Origin: JAGGYK01 sp034716155
GTDB taxonomy: Bacteria; Desulfobacterota; Desulfomonilia; UBA1062
NCBI GenBank assembly: GCA_034716155.1
Contig: JAYEFR010000007.1
Location: forward strand, 1 to 29,159
Reading direction: 5' to 3'
Length of the DNA: 29,159 bases
The notes beneath the pieces were generated by a model, which saw nothing but the letters and a program-made list of their open reading frames with translations, was not told the DNA's origin and did no database searches. Below are positions 1 through 8,145 of the stretch, piece by piece; the first letter of the stretch is position 1, and every line of letters begins with the position of its first letter. Made by a program: the position numbers and the translations under genes.

Positions 1-522
1 GGCCTTAAGACCTGGATCCTTTAAGGCCACGGTATAGCACATCTCAGAGCCCAGGCTGTGACCCATCAGCCCGGTGTAACTGGCATTCACATATGGGAGC
101 GCACGCAGATATTTCAGCGAGGAGAGAGTACCATAGGTGATGTCAAATTCAGGGTCGCTGAGATCTCCCGGGTTGCCCGAGTTGCCTCGCCCGAGGGCAT
201 CGATGTTGATCACCACAAATCCTCGCCTGGCCAGTTCAATGCAGTAGGGGTCGCTGGTTTCACGATTGTTCTGGTAGCCGTGGACATAGACAATCCCTGG
301 TGCCGGGTTTTCCGAGGTGATCCCAGCCGGACATAACAGCTTTGCACGTATTGGGATATTATTGTAATTTAAATACCTCACATTTGAAACCTCAATCCTG
401 CCGAATCCTCGTTGCGTAAGCGAGGCAGTGACAACAGAAACGATGGTAATGACCAAAAGGATCACAAATGCAAGGATTGCCTTATTGCGAGTCTTGATAT
501 CAAAGGGCTTATTTATGTTCAT
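1..522 (-). CDS. Alpha/beta hydrolase with N-terminal membrane anchor (C-terminus off the window)
   Basis: The minus-strand frame stays open from an ATG at 522 to base 1, giving the first 174 residues of a longer protein. A good ribosome binding site (AAGGAG) lies six bases before the ATG. Residues 15-35 form a hydrophobic helix, so the protein is probably anchored in or exported across the inner membrane. After it come a strand plus HG oxyanion-type motif (His81-Gly82), a GRGNS turn (111-115) and the nucleophile elbow GHSLG with Ser156. This is the normal order of an alpha/beta hydrolase of the dienelactone hydrolase/peptidase S9-like group. The catalytic Asp and His would lie in the missing C-terminal part. 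The substrate cannot be deduced. It lies 149 bp downstream of the desaturase-like gene on the same strand, and its own ribosome site suggests independent translation. Confidence 0.85.
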   Translation of the reverse strand, partial: MNINKPFDIKTRNKAILAFVILLVITIVSVVTASLTQRGFGRIEVSNVRYLNYNNIPIRAKLLCPAGITSENPAPGIVYVHGYQNNRETSDPYCIELARRGFVVINIDALGRGNSGNPGDLSDPEFDITYGTLSSLKYLRALPYVNASYTGLMGHSLGSEMCYTVALKDPGLKA

Positions 523-671
523 AATGTGCTCCTTTTTATATTTTGTTTGATGGGTACATGCTCTTTATTGGGGAACCATGGCAAAAAATCAATTAAACAC
601 CTCTTTGTCTACCAAGCTTACCTGCCCCCCTGTTCCCCACTGTCAGAGGCCAGCCTCTTTTATACCTAATA

Positions 672-2261
672 CTACCGAGTTTTCGGGGAAAAGAGGGAGT
701 TTCCATCGTTGAATGCCCGATTTAGCAGCAAATCCACTACCTGAACCCCATTCATCATGCCGCCGTATAGCCCATGGGCAAATTTCGGCTGGTAGAGATT
801 TTCAATAGGAGTCTTAATAGGAAGACGCTTAGGGCCGAACTGCGTAATTATAGATGCCATGTCGTATAAGCTTCCTGTGGGGGAGCCGGAGTAGCGGGAA
901 TAGGTAGCAGGAGTGGAAATATCTTTGACCTTGATATGTTTACTTAGGGCAGGGATAAAATATCTTTGTGCGATGTTGATAAAAAAGTCTCCCCAGCGCT
1001 CTTTCTCGGCCTTGTACTTTTCCGGGTCATTCTTTCGCCATTCAAGCCAGCTGTTTATCCCGAAGGGGGTGCACCTGATGGTTATGGTGTTCTTCGCCCC
1101 AGTGGTAAGGGATGGGCAGATAACCGCTGCATGGAAGCAGTCCTTGGAAAATGCGTTATCCCCGGCAAGGAACCCATCAAAGAGTCTTTCTGAGGTCCCC
1201 AATCCTGTTGAGACGACATTGTAGGGGTAGTCCAGATCCATCTCGGTAAGGTCTATATCGTCGTCCAGACCCAGGCCGACATTTATGGAGGAGGTTGACA
1301 TAACTGTCTTTTTTAATCGCTTTATATATTTTTGGGGCAGGTTCTCGTCTCCCACCAGTACCCTCATGGCCACCATTGGGTCTATTGTGGTAACCACCTT
1401 TTCTGCCCGGATGATCCCATCGTCACCTTTAACCTTGACCCCGACTGCTTTTCCATTTTCCACCACAATCCTTTCCACCTCCGCATTGAGACGGACCTCC
1501 CCCTCCCACTTCTGGAAGAGCTGGGTCATCTTGGCGGGAAATTCATCGTAAAATCCGTATGGACGAAAACATTTGGTCATAGAGGATAGCATTGCACCCG
1601 TGGCTAAGATAGAAGATGCCCTGTCGGAAGGCACCCCTGAAAAGGAGGTGAATGTCTCTATGACCTCCCTCAGCTTCGGGTTTTTGATCCCAAACTTGTC
1701 AAGCAAATTGGAGTAGGTCCGGTTTAAGTTTGCCACCACCTTGGGGGCCATAAAGGGAGTCATAAGCATATCCTTAAACGTAGGGATAACCTTGATTCTT
1801 TTCACCTCTGCAAATAATGCTATGGAGTAATCCATCAACGTTCTTATCTGGGTAGCGTCTTCAGGAAAGATGTTTGTAAGATATTCGGCAAAGTTTTCCG
1901 GCCCTGCAGGAATCCTGTATTCGTCTACTTCATCTCCATGAACAACGAGACGCTTCATAAATGTGCCCTTATACTCCTTTAAATTTATTTCCAGGCCGAG
2001 ATATTCTAAGATATCAATTATATCCGGGAAGAGCTGTGTGGTCTCGAAGACATATCCTCCCCTCTCGTAGGCGGTGACATACCCCCCGGTATAGCCGTTT
2101 TTCTCCAGGATAAGGGTTTTCTTGCCCTTGGTGTTCTTAAGCCACAGGAGCCCGGTAGCAAGACCGCTGATGCCGGCTCCAATGATAATGAGGTCGTAGG
2201 AATCTCCCCCTGCATAATTGGATTTGATCTCTTCTTTGCGTAACTTGATCTTATCGACCAT
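672..2261 (-). CDS. Phytoene desaturase/CrtI-like FAD-dependent oxidoreductase
   Basis: A 529-residue flavoprotein of the COG1233 group (phytoene desaturases, carotenoid isomerases and retinol saturases). The N-terminus has the FAD-binding Rossmann motif IIGAGISGLATG (26-37), an acidic residue after the second strand (Glu53) and the TGG turn (58-60). The C-terminus carries the family's second FAD-contact region, including GSPTGSLYD and HGLYGGMMNGVQVVDLLL. A strong ribosome site (AGGAGGAG) precedes the ATG. No phytoene synthase or other carotenoid gene is in the window, so a carotenoid role is not supported. In anaerobes many members of this group act on unknown polyisoprenoid or lipid substrates. 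It could be co-transcribed with the downstream alpha/beta hydrolase. The family call is firm; the substrate is unknown. Confidence 0.85.
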   Translation of the reverse strand: MVDKIKLRKEEIKSNYAGGDSYDLIIIGAGISGLATGLLWLKNTKGKKTLILEKNGYTGGYVTAYERGGYVFETTQLFPDIIDILEYLGLEINLKEYKGTFMKRLVVHGDEVDEYRIPAGPENFAEYLTNIFPEDATQIRTLMDYSIALFAEVKRIKVIPTFKDMLMTPFMAPKVVANLNRTYSNLLDKFGIKNPKLREVIETFTSFSGVPSDRASSILATGAMLSSMTKCFRPYGFYDEFPAKMTQLFQKWEGEVRLNAEVERIVVENGKAVGVKVKGDDGIIRAEKVVTTIDPMVAMRVLVGDENLPQKYIKRLKKTVMSTSSINVGLGLDDDIDLTEMDLDYPYNVVSTGLGTSERLFDGFLAGDNAFSKDCFHAAVICPSLTTGAKNTITIRCTPFGINSWLEWRKNDPEKYKAEKERWGDFFINIAQRYFIPALSKHIKVKDISTPATYSRYSGSPTGSLYDMASIITQFGPKRLPIKTPIENLYQPKFAHGLYGGMMNGVQVVDLLLNRAFNDGNSLFSPKTR

Positions 2262-2584
2262 TATCTCCTCCTGATGTCATTATAATTAAAAATTTAATAC
2301 CCACTTACATAGAGTCAAGATAACGTTTCAGTGTTTTTTGCTGAATTTGAATCCTGTATTCGGGATATTACTATACATCTTACCAAAGATCAATATCTGG
2401 CAGATCAATGGACCTAATTGTATATGTAATCTGAATATCAAAAATTTTCAGGCCTTGGCTGAGAAGAGGGAAAATGGTCGTCCTTTACTTTTCAGATGCT
2501 GCTTTTTTTTGCAGATATTGAGATAGATGGCATTGATATACTCAATCCTTAATGGTCTTGACATGGGCTATTGCTATCCAAAAT

Positions 2585-2707
2585 GTAACTACTCAGGTGG
2601 ATAGACTGAAGGTGGAAGACTAATAGGGACAAATCATGCGTGATCATACAAGATTAGGCATTCAGCCTTTGGTTTACAGTCTTCAGTCTAATAACCTGAG
2701 CAGTTGC
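2585..2707. repeat. MITE-like element, copy 1 (terminal inverted repeats)
   Basis: The left end GTAACTACTCAGGTGGATAG and the right end (read in reverse complement GCAACTGCTCAGGTTATTAG) match at 22 of 27 positions when extended to ...ACTGAAG. They bound a 123-bp non-coding unit. A second copy with the same ends is at 3851-4026. The rest of the 522-bp gap between the desaturase and Nudix genes (2262-2584, 2708-2783) shows no gene or clear signal that I can recognise. Confidence 0.7.
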
Positions 2708-2783
2708 TCCAGAACAATACTTATATCAAGCTTGAAGACATGGCCCCTTTTGCTGTCTTGTCCGTCAGTTAGTCAGGGGTGAG

Positions 2784-3461
2784 TCACGACTGTCGTGGAT
2801 ATGTATCCTGTGCAGACATTACACCTTCTACCCAGTCTTTTGCCTCTTGAGAAAGGGGACCATAAGCGATCTTTCTGCCTGCTATAAGGTCTACAAAATG
2901 TTTTAATATCCGGCCTGTTGCACCCCAGACAATGCCGACCTCTGTCTTTAGATAATAGATATTAACACTCCATTTTTCCCACACCTTTCTCTCGGCCATC
3001 CATACATTATCTTTAAGTGCATGTTTTAAAGGCAACCAGAGTAGGGCCTCGGATTCACTATTTATCTCAAATTTGTATGGGTATGGCACCATGCCTACCA
3101 CAGCTGCCATATGAAAACCAAGCAGCGAGATATGGTCGTCAAGCAGGCCAAGGACATCTACTGCATCCGAGGATAAGCCGATCTCTTCCTTGGCCTCTCT
3201 TAGTGCTGTTGCTTCAATATTTTTATCATCAACCTCTACACCACCGCCTGGAAAGGAGATCTCTCCCTTGTGATATTCCACATTCATAGATCGCTTGGTC
3301 AAGATAACAGTTGGGTTTCCATCCTTATAACACAGAGGGATTAGCACTGCAGAGGGGTTTAACCCGTCTTTTGATATCACACGCCTATCTCTAGAAGAAA
3401 GGATGTCCTTAAGATAAACCTTAAATGCCTCTTTATCTGATAGTATTTTGTCCAGATCCAT
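2784..3461 (-). CDS. Nudix hydrolase, CoA pyrophosphatase-like
   Basis: About 225 residues. The core contains an LTKRS...HKGEISFPGGG stretch followed by a Nudix helix ending REAKEEIGL. This is the extended signature of the NUDT7/NUDT8/YeaB group, which hydrolyses the diphosphate of coenzyme A and acyl-CoA to 3',5'-ADP and (acyl)phosphopantetheine. The REAKEE residues supply the Mg-binding glutamates. The spacing between the first Nudix glutamate and REAKEE is shorter than the textbook pattern but normal for this subgroup. The ATG at 3461 is preferred over a TTG six bases upstream; neither has a convincing ribosome site. The gene stands alone between two copies of a MITE-like repeat, so it may have its own promoter or may have been moved with the repeats. 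Confidence 0.8.
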   Translation of the reverse strand: MDLDKILSDKEAFKVYLKDILSSRDRRVISKDGLNPSAVLIPLCYKDGNPTVILTKRSMNVEYHKGEISFPGGGVEVDDKNIEATALREAKEEIGLSSDAVDVLGLLDDHISLLGFHMAAVVGMVPYPYKFEINSESEALLWLPLKHALKDNVWMAERKVWEKWSVNIYYLKTEVGIVWGATGRILKHFVDLIAGRKIAYGPLSQEAKDWVEGVMSAQDTYPRQS

Positions 3462-3565
3462 AAACAAGGAATGTATATCACAAATACATTCATGTTGATA
3501 TAGGGATTCCCCAACAAGTTGAATGCGTAAATGTCAAGACGTGTGAACGTTGGTTTTCTTTATAT

Positions 3566-3809
3566 GAAAATACCTTTAGTTGGTCAGGCTTTACGGGCCT
3601 TTAGCGTTCGTCTGCTGGTCTCAGATACATCCTTTGGGCTCGCTTCATGGCGCATTCAAACTCGCCCGCCTAAGGGCGGGCTCAAACATGAGAATGCGCT
3701 TAGCATTTCGCTTCGCCCTGGATGTATTAACTGAAACCAGCAGACGGACACTCAAAACCCCTAAAGCCTTCCCTCACCTCAAGTACGCTTGCTGTCATTC
3801 CGTATTTTC
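3566..3809. repeat. 244-bp imperfect palindrome (long hairpin element)
   Basis: The outermost arms are GAAAATAC (3566-3573) and GTATTTTC (3802-3809). Inside, GTCTGCTGGTCTCAG (3610-3624) pairs with CTGAAACCAGCAGAC (3731-3745) at 14 of 15 positions. ATACATCC pairs with GGATGTAT, GCGCATTC with GAATGCGC, and the centre is a GC-rich stem GCCCGCC (3664-3670) / GGCGGGC (3675-3681) with a four-base loop. The overlapping open frames are by-products of this structure. It looks like a non-autonomous mobile or structured element and fills most of the 3462-3850 spacer. It has no sequence relation to the MITE copies on either side. Confidence 0.75.
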
Positions 3810-3850
3810 ATCTTTCGTTGTGATCGCAAAGCGCTCATACGCGTTTATTT

Positions 3851-4026
3851 GTAACTACTCTGTGTGGATAGACTAAAGGCTGAAGGTTTTTAAGGAAAAG
3901 ATTTACAAAACCCAATAATAGCATAGCCATTCAAGTATAATACTCTCCAAATACGGCCTTTGCCGCCCAGGAGATATCAGTATCCTTCAGTCTAATATCC
4001 TTCAGGCTAATAACCTGAGCAGTTAC
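3851..4026. repeat. MITE-like element, copy 2 (terminal inverted repeats)
   Basis: It begins GTAACTACTCTGTGTGGATA and ends ...CTAATAACCTGAGCAGTTAC, the same terminal inverted repeats as the copy at 2585-2707. The interior differs and is longer (176 bp in all). Near the right end a 15-base unit is doubled in tandem (CCTTCAGTCTAATAT, CCTTCAGGCTAATAA). The two copies bracket the Nudix gene and the long palindrome. Bases 4027-4098 up to the next gene show no clear signal. Confidence 0.7.
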
Positions 4027-4098
4027 CTTTATTTTAGTATATAGCTGAAACCTGTTTTTTGGACTTTTGATATTAACGCCCTTGACCGCCTCAAACAG

Positions 4099-4707
4099 AT
4101 GTGTATTATTACCGCCATGAGTATAAAGTATAATCTAAAAGACATGATCACAACATTGCAGGATAGGGTAAAAGAGGTAGAAGAAATTCTGGATATGGAG
4201 CTTCACGAAAAAATGGCCTCTAAATGGATGACCAAGACCACAAAAAGCCTTACAGAGATCCTTGGACGGGATGATCAGTATGTAAAGGCTTTTAAAGCCA
4301 TAGACCTAAATACATCATTTATAGTAGAAATGCTCAGCCCTAATGTTGAGGTCAAAGACAACCGTTTGGCCCTGGAAGATGCAAGGATCTTTTTGGTCTC
4401 ATTAATGGACGAATTAGAATCTGAATACAGGAGCGCACCTGGCATAATGGATATAGAGAGCATCTTTGCTGAGATAAACCGCTATATATCTAATCATGGT
4501 TATAATTCTGTTATAAGGAATGACCTCCATCAGCGGATAGCAAGACTAAAAGATGGGCTGTTAAAAGATAATATAACAGGTGAAGAGATAAAGAGACATA
4601 TAAGGCGGGTTGGAGACCTTGATACAAGGTTATTTGAAAGGCTGGTTCCTCTCCTTGCCTGGTTTTATATCGATAGAGATGGTGTTGGCAGGGTATATAA
4701 TAGTTAA
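4099..4707 (+). CDS. Uncharacterised helical protein upstream of purH
   Basis: About 200 residues that I do not recognise. The sequence is charged and predicted mostly helical, with amphipathic stretches around residues 15-60, 90-130 and 140-180. There are no membrane segments, Cys clusters or nucleotide motifs. The N-terminus is uncertain. ATGs at 4099, 4117 and 4144 are all in frame and none has a good ribosome site, so the real protein may be 187-202 residues long. It reads in the same direction as the purine genes and ends 74 bp before purH, so it could be the first gene of that transcript. Nothing in the sequence ties it to purine metabolism. Its codon use resembles that of its neighbours, which supports a real gene. 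Confidence 0.6.
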   Translation: MCIITAMSIKYNLKDMITTLQDRVKEVEEILDMELHEKMASKWMTKTTKSLTEILGRDDQYVKAFKAIDLNTSFIVEMLSPNVEVKDNRLALEDARIFLVSLMDELESEYRSAPGIMDIESIFAEINRYISNHGYNSVIRNDLHQRIARLKDGLLKDNITGEEIKRHIRRVGDLDTRLFERLVPLLAWFYIDRDGVGRVYNS

Positions 4708-4781
4708 ATAACAGGGTCTTGCTTGTGCAAGTGCGGATCCCATGTGATTCAATTAAAAAGCAATTATGGAAAGGAGATCTT

Positions 4782-6353
4782 GTGCCTAAGATAAAAAGAG
4801 CTTTAGTAAGTGCAACAAACAAGGAAGGCATAGTTTCTTTTGTGAAGGATCTTGTCTCATTCAATGTTGAGATTGTATCTACTGGCGGGACAGCGCGAGT
4901 CCTGGAGGAAAATGGTATCCCTGTGATAGATGTATCGGGCTACACTGGTTTCCCGGAGATGATGGATGGCAGGCTCAAGACCTTGCATCCAAGAATACAC
5001 GGTGGCCTGCTTGGGATAAGGGATAAGCCAGAGCATGTGGAGGCGATGGATGCCCTTGGCATCAAACCGATAGATATGCTTGTAGTAAATCTATACCGTT
5101 TTGAAGAGACCGTGGAAGCAGGCGCCGGCATCGAAGAGGCAGTGGAAAACATAGATATAGGTGGCCCTGCCATGATAAGGGCTGCATCTAAAAATCATCC
5201 CTGGGTTACTGTGGTTACTGATCCAAAGGATTATAGTCTTATAATAGAAGAGATGCAAAGGCTGGCAGGCGAGATAAGCCAAGCCACCAATTTTAATCTT
5301 GCGAGAAAGGCCTTTTCCCTTACAGCACGCTACGATGCAGCCATATCTAACTATCTTCAGTCCATCGATGTGGATGAAGGGGAATTTCCCCTTACCTATA
5401 CAGTGCAGTTTAAGCGTCAGCAGACATTGCGTTATGGAGAAAATCCACATCAAAAGGCGGTTTTTTACAGGGACATAGTAATAGATCAGCCATCCATTGC
5501 AACTGCCTCCCAACTGTGGGGAAGGGAACTCTCACATAATAATATAATGGACAGTGATACAGCCTTAGAGATGATTATGGAGTTTGATGATAATGCATGC
5601 GTGATACTCAAGCACTCTAACCCATGCGGAGCGGCACTGTCCGACAAATCGCTTTTAGATGCCTATAAAAAGGCATTGGCCGTGGATAGTGTATCTGCAT
5701 TCGGGGGTATTGTGGGGCTTAACCGGATAGTGGATGAAGATACTGCCCGTGCAATAGGTGATATCTTTACAGAGGTAGTAATAGCCCCGGATTTTTCAAA
5801 AGAAGCATTAGATATCCTCAAAAAGAAGAAGAATATACGATTGTTAAAGGTGCCGGAGATTATGGACAGGGAAAACCCTGATAATCAATATTTTAATTAT
5901 AGGCGTGTGGTAGGAGGTATCCTTATTCAGGAAAGAGACATGGATGATATAGACCTTGAGGCTGCCAAGGTGGTTACGAAGAGAGCGCCGTCCAAGGATG
6001 AGATGGCTGCGCTCAAATTTGCCTGGAAGATAGTCAAATATGTAAAATCCAATGCCATAGTATATGCCAAAAAGGATCAACTCATAGGCGTTGGCGCAGG
6101 TCAGATGAGCAGGGTAGATTCCTCAAGGATAGCAGTCATGAAGGCCCGCGATGCGAAGATGCCTACTGAAGGCTCGGTTGTGGCATCTGATGCGTTCTTT
6201 CCGTTCAGGGACGGTATTGACGAGGCGGCTAAAGCCGGAGCAACCGCTGCTGTACAGCCTGGAGGCTCTATAAGGGATGAAGAGGTCATAGAGGCTGCAA
6301 ATACTCACAATATGGCCATGATCTTTACCGGCATGCGTCATTTCAGACACTAA
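4782..6353 (+). CDS. purH: Bifunctional AICAR formyltransferase / IMP cyclohydrolase
   Basis: PurH catalyses the last two steps of IMP synthesis: formylation of AICAR with 10-formyl-THF, then ring closure to IMP. The N-terminal cyclohydrolase (methylglyoxal-synthase-like fold) is seen in STGGTARVLEENGIPVIDVS and DGRLKTLHPRIHGG. The C-terminal transformylase is seen in RYGENPHQKA, VILKHSNPCGAA and SAFGGIVGLNR. I place the start at the GTG at 4782, because AAGGAG sits six bases before it and the resulting VPKIKRALVS start fits the family. A TTG further upstream would add 21 residues with no ribosome site. The length of 523 residues is normal. It is followed after 14 bp by purD. Confidence 0.95.
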   Translation: MPKIKRALVSATNKEGIVSFVKDLVSFNVEIVSTGGTARVLEENGIPVIDVSGYTGFPEMMDGRLKTLHPRIHGGLLGIRDKPEHVEAMDALGIKPIDMLVVNLYRFEETVEAGAGIEEAVENIDIGGPAMIRAASKNHPWVTVVTDPKDYSLIIEEMQRLAGEISQATNFNLARKAFSLTARYDAAISNYLQSIDVDEGEFPLTYTVQFKRQQTLRYGENPHQKAVFYRDIVIDQPSIATASQLWGRELSHNNIMDSDTALEMIMEFDDNACVILKHSNPCGAALSDKSLLDAYKKALAVDSVSAFGGIVGLNRIVDEDTARAIGDIFTEVVIAPDFSKEALDILKKKKNIRLLKVPEIMDRENPDNQYFNYRRVVGGILIQERDMDDIDLEAAKVVTKRAPSKDEMAALKFAWKIVKYVKSNAIVYAKKDQLIGVGAGQMSRVDSSRIAVMKARDAKMPTEGSVVASDAFFPFRDGIDEAAKAGATAAVQPGGSIRDEEVIEAANTHNMAMIFTGMRHFRH

Positions 6354-6367
6354 GGGAATAATAGATT

Positions 6368-7645
6368 ATGAAGGTATTGGTGATAGGGGGGGGGGGGAGA
6401 GAACATACCCTTTGCTGGAAGATAGCAAAAAGCCCTTTGGTAGGCGAGGTCTTTTGCGCGCCAGGTAATGGAGGGATCCTGGAGGATGCAACCTGTATAG
6501 ATATAGCCCCTACAGATATCAAATCCATTATCTCTTTTGTAAAAGATAATCATATAGAACTCAGTGTGGTTGGGCCAGAGGCCCCGCTTGTAGATGGCAT
6601 AGCAGATGCATTTTTCAAAGAACACCTCAAGATATTCGGGCCAGACAAGATGGCTGCTGCCCTAGAGGGGTCAAAGTCATTTGCAAAGACCCTCATGAAA
6701 GAAGACAATATACCTACTGCATCCTTTGAAATATTTGGTGATCCGGATGAGGCAAAGGCCTTTGTCCATGATGCCTTGTTTCCTGTGGTGATAAAGGCTG
6801 ATGGCCTTGCTGCGGGAAAGGGCGTGATAGTAACATCTCACAAGGAAGAGGCATACGGGGCTATAGATAAAATTATGCTCCAAAGGGCATTTGACAGCGC
6901 AGGTGATAAGGTTGTGGTGGAGGAAATGCTCGCAGGAGAAGAGGCGTCATTTATCGCTGTCACAGACGGGAAAGACATCGTGCCCATGGCATCATCCCAG
7001 GATCATAAGAGGGCATATGATAATGATGAAGGCCCTAATACAGGGGGGATGGGGGCATACTCCCCAGCACCAATGGTTGATACTAAGGTATATGATAGGG
7101 TAATGGACAAAGTCCTTTATCCGCTGATTACAGGACTGAGGAAAAGAGGAATTATATATAGAGGTTTTATATACGCAGGGCTTATGATCACGGAAAAGAC
7201 CCCATATGTGTTGGAATTCAACGTACGCATGGGTGACCCGGAGGCGCAGCCTCTTCTCATGCGGCTAAAGGACGATATAGTGCCTATAATGGTGGAGGTT
7301 GCAAGTGGCGGAAGCATCAAGGAAATGTCTTTTAAGTGGGACAGCAGTCCTAGTGTATGTGTGGTTATGGCATCAAAGGGCTACCCTGGACATTATGAAA
7401 AGGGCAAAACAATATCCGGCATAGATGCTGCTGAAAGGATAGAGGGGGTAAAGGTCTTTCATGCAGGGACAAAGAGACAGGCAGATAGTATAGTCACGTC
7501 AGGCGGCAGGGTTCTGGGGGTGACTGCCCTTGGAAGAGATATAAAAGATGCTATAGAAAAGGCCTATAAGGCAGCATCAAGAATATCATTCGATGGTGCC
7601 TTTTACAGAAAAGATATAGGAAGAAAGTTCGCCAGAGGCAAATGA
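6368..7645 (+). CDS. purD: Phosphoribosylamine-glycine ligase (GAR synthetase)
   Basis: PurD joins glycine to phosphoribosylamine using ATP in the second step of purine synthesis. At 425 residues it is full length. The N-terminus has the family hallmark GGGGREH (8-14). The ATP-grasp core shows KADGLAAGKGV, SSQDHKRAYDNDEGPNTGGM and the Mg-binding FNVRMGDPEAQ. The AAGGGA upstream of the ATG is a little distant (about 11 bases). The codons for GGGG form an uninterrupted run of 12 G (6386-6397), which is unusual in an essential gene and is listed separately. It lies between purH and purE in the same operon. Confidence 0.95.
   Translation: MKVLVIGGGGREHTLCWKIAKSPLVGEVFCAPGNGGILEDATCIDIAPTDIKSIISFVKDNHIELSVVGPEAPLVDGIADAFFKEHLKIFGPDKMAAALEGSKSFAKTLMKEDNIPTASFEIFGDPDEAKAFVHDALFPVVIKADGLAAGKGVIVTSHKEEAYGAIDKIMLQRAFDSAGDKVVVEEMLAGEEASFIAVTDGKDIVPMASSQDHKRAYDNDEGPNTGGMGAYSPAPMVDTKVYDRVMDKVLYPLITGLRKRGIIYRGFIYAGLMITEKTPYVLEFNVRMGDPEAQPLLMRLKDDIVPIMVEVASGGSIKEMSFKWDSSPSVCVVMASKGYPGHYEKGKTISGIDAAERIEGVKVFHAGTKRQADSIVTSGGRVLGVTALGRDIKDAIEKAYKAASRISFDGAFYRKDIGRKFARGK
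6386..6397 (+). repeat. G12 homopolymer inside purD
   Basis: Twelve consecutive G at codons 7-10 of purD encode the glycines of the GGGGREH motif. A change of one base would shift the frame at residue 10. The tract is either a slippage hotspot or a place where the assembly may be wrong by a base. Confidence 0.9.
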
Positions 7646-7653
7646 GGTAATTT

Positions 7654-8145
7654 ATGAAAATAGTTATTGTTATGGGCTCCAAATCCGACCTCCCTGTAAT
7701 GGAGGAGGTAGCAAGGGTTTTACAACAGTTTGATGTCGGCTATGAAATGCGTATTCTTTCTGCACACAGGACACCACAAGAAGTAGCAGAATTCAGTACG
7801 TCCGCCATCAAAGAGGGTATATCTGTAATCATAGCAGGTGCTGGTATGTCTGCTCATCTCGCAGGGGTGCTTGCGTCTTATACCACGATCCCTGTGATAG
7901 GTGTGCCAATCAACACCTCACCCCTCAATGGTATAGATGCACTCCTTTCCACGGTCCATATGCCGCCAGGCATACCGGTAGCCACGGTAGGGATAGGTAG
8001 CCCGGGTGCAGTTAATGCAGCCATCCTGGCCATAGAGATACTATCAATCAATGATAAAGGACTTCAGGAAAAGCTCATGCGCTATAGAGAGGATATCAAG
8101 CGTTCTGTGCTGGAGGCAGATAGCAATATAAAAACCAAATGCTGA
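7654..8145 (+). CDS. purE: 5-(carboxyamino)imidazole ribonucleotide mutase
   Basis: PurE converts N5-CAIR to CAIR in purine synthesis. The sequence shows VMGSKSDLPVM near the N-terminus, ILSAHRTPQEV, AGAGMSAHLAGVLAS and SPLNGIDALLSTVHMPPGIP, which is the class I (mutase) arrangement; 163 residues is the usual length. Class I enzymes normally depend on PurK to make N5-CAIR, and purK is not in this window. GAGG about seven bases before the ATG is the ribosome site. It starts 8 bp after purD and its last codons overlap the next gene in the sequence ATGCTGA, so translation of the two is probably coupled. Confidence 0.93.
   Translation: MKIVIVMGSKSDLPVMEEVARVLQQFDVGYEMRILSAHRTPQEVAEFSTSAIKEGISVIIAGAGMSAHLAGVLASYTTIPVIGVPINTSPLNGIDALLSTVHMPPGIPVATVGIGSPGAVNAAILAIEILSINDKGLQEKLMRYREDIKRSVLEADSNIKTKC

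Noticed and set aside
58..336. Plus-strand 92-codon frame at the window start
   Set aside because: It lies antisense to the alpha/beta hydrolase, whose minus-strand frame has a signal anchor, GHSLG and a ribosome site.
3531..3876. Overlapping plus-strand frames of 67 and 98 codons
   Set aside because: They are read through the arms of the 244-bp palindrome and have no ribosome site or protein-like composition.
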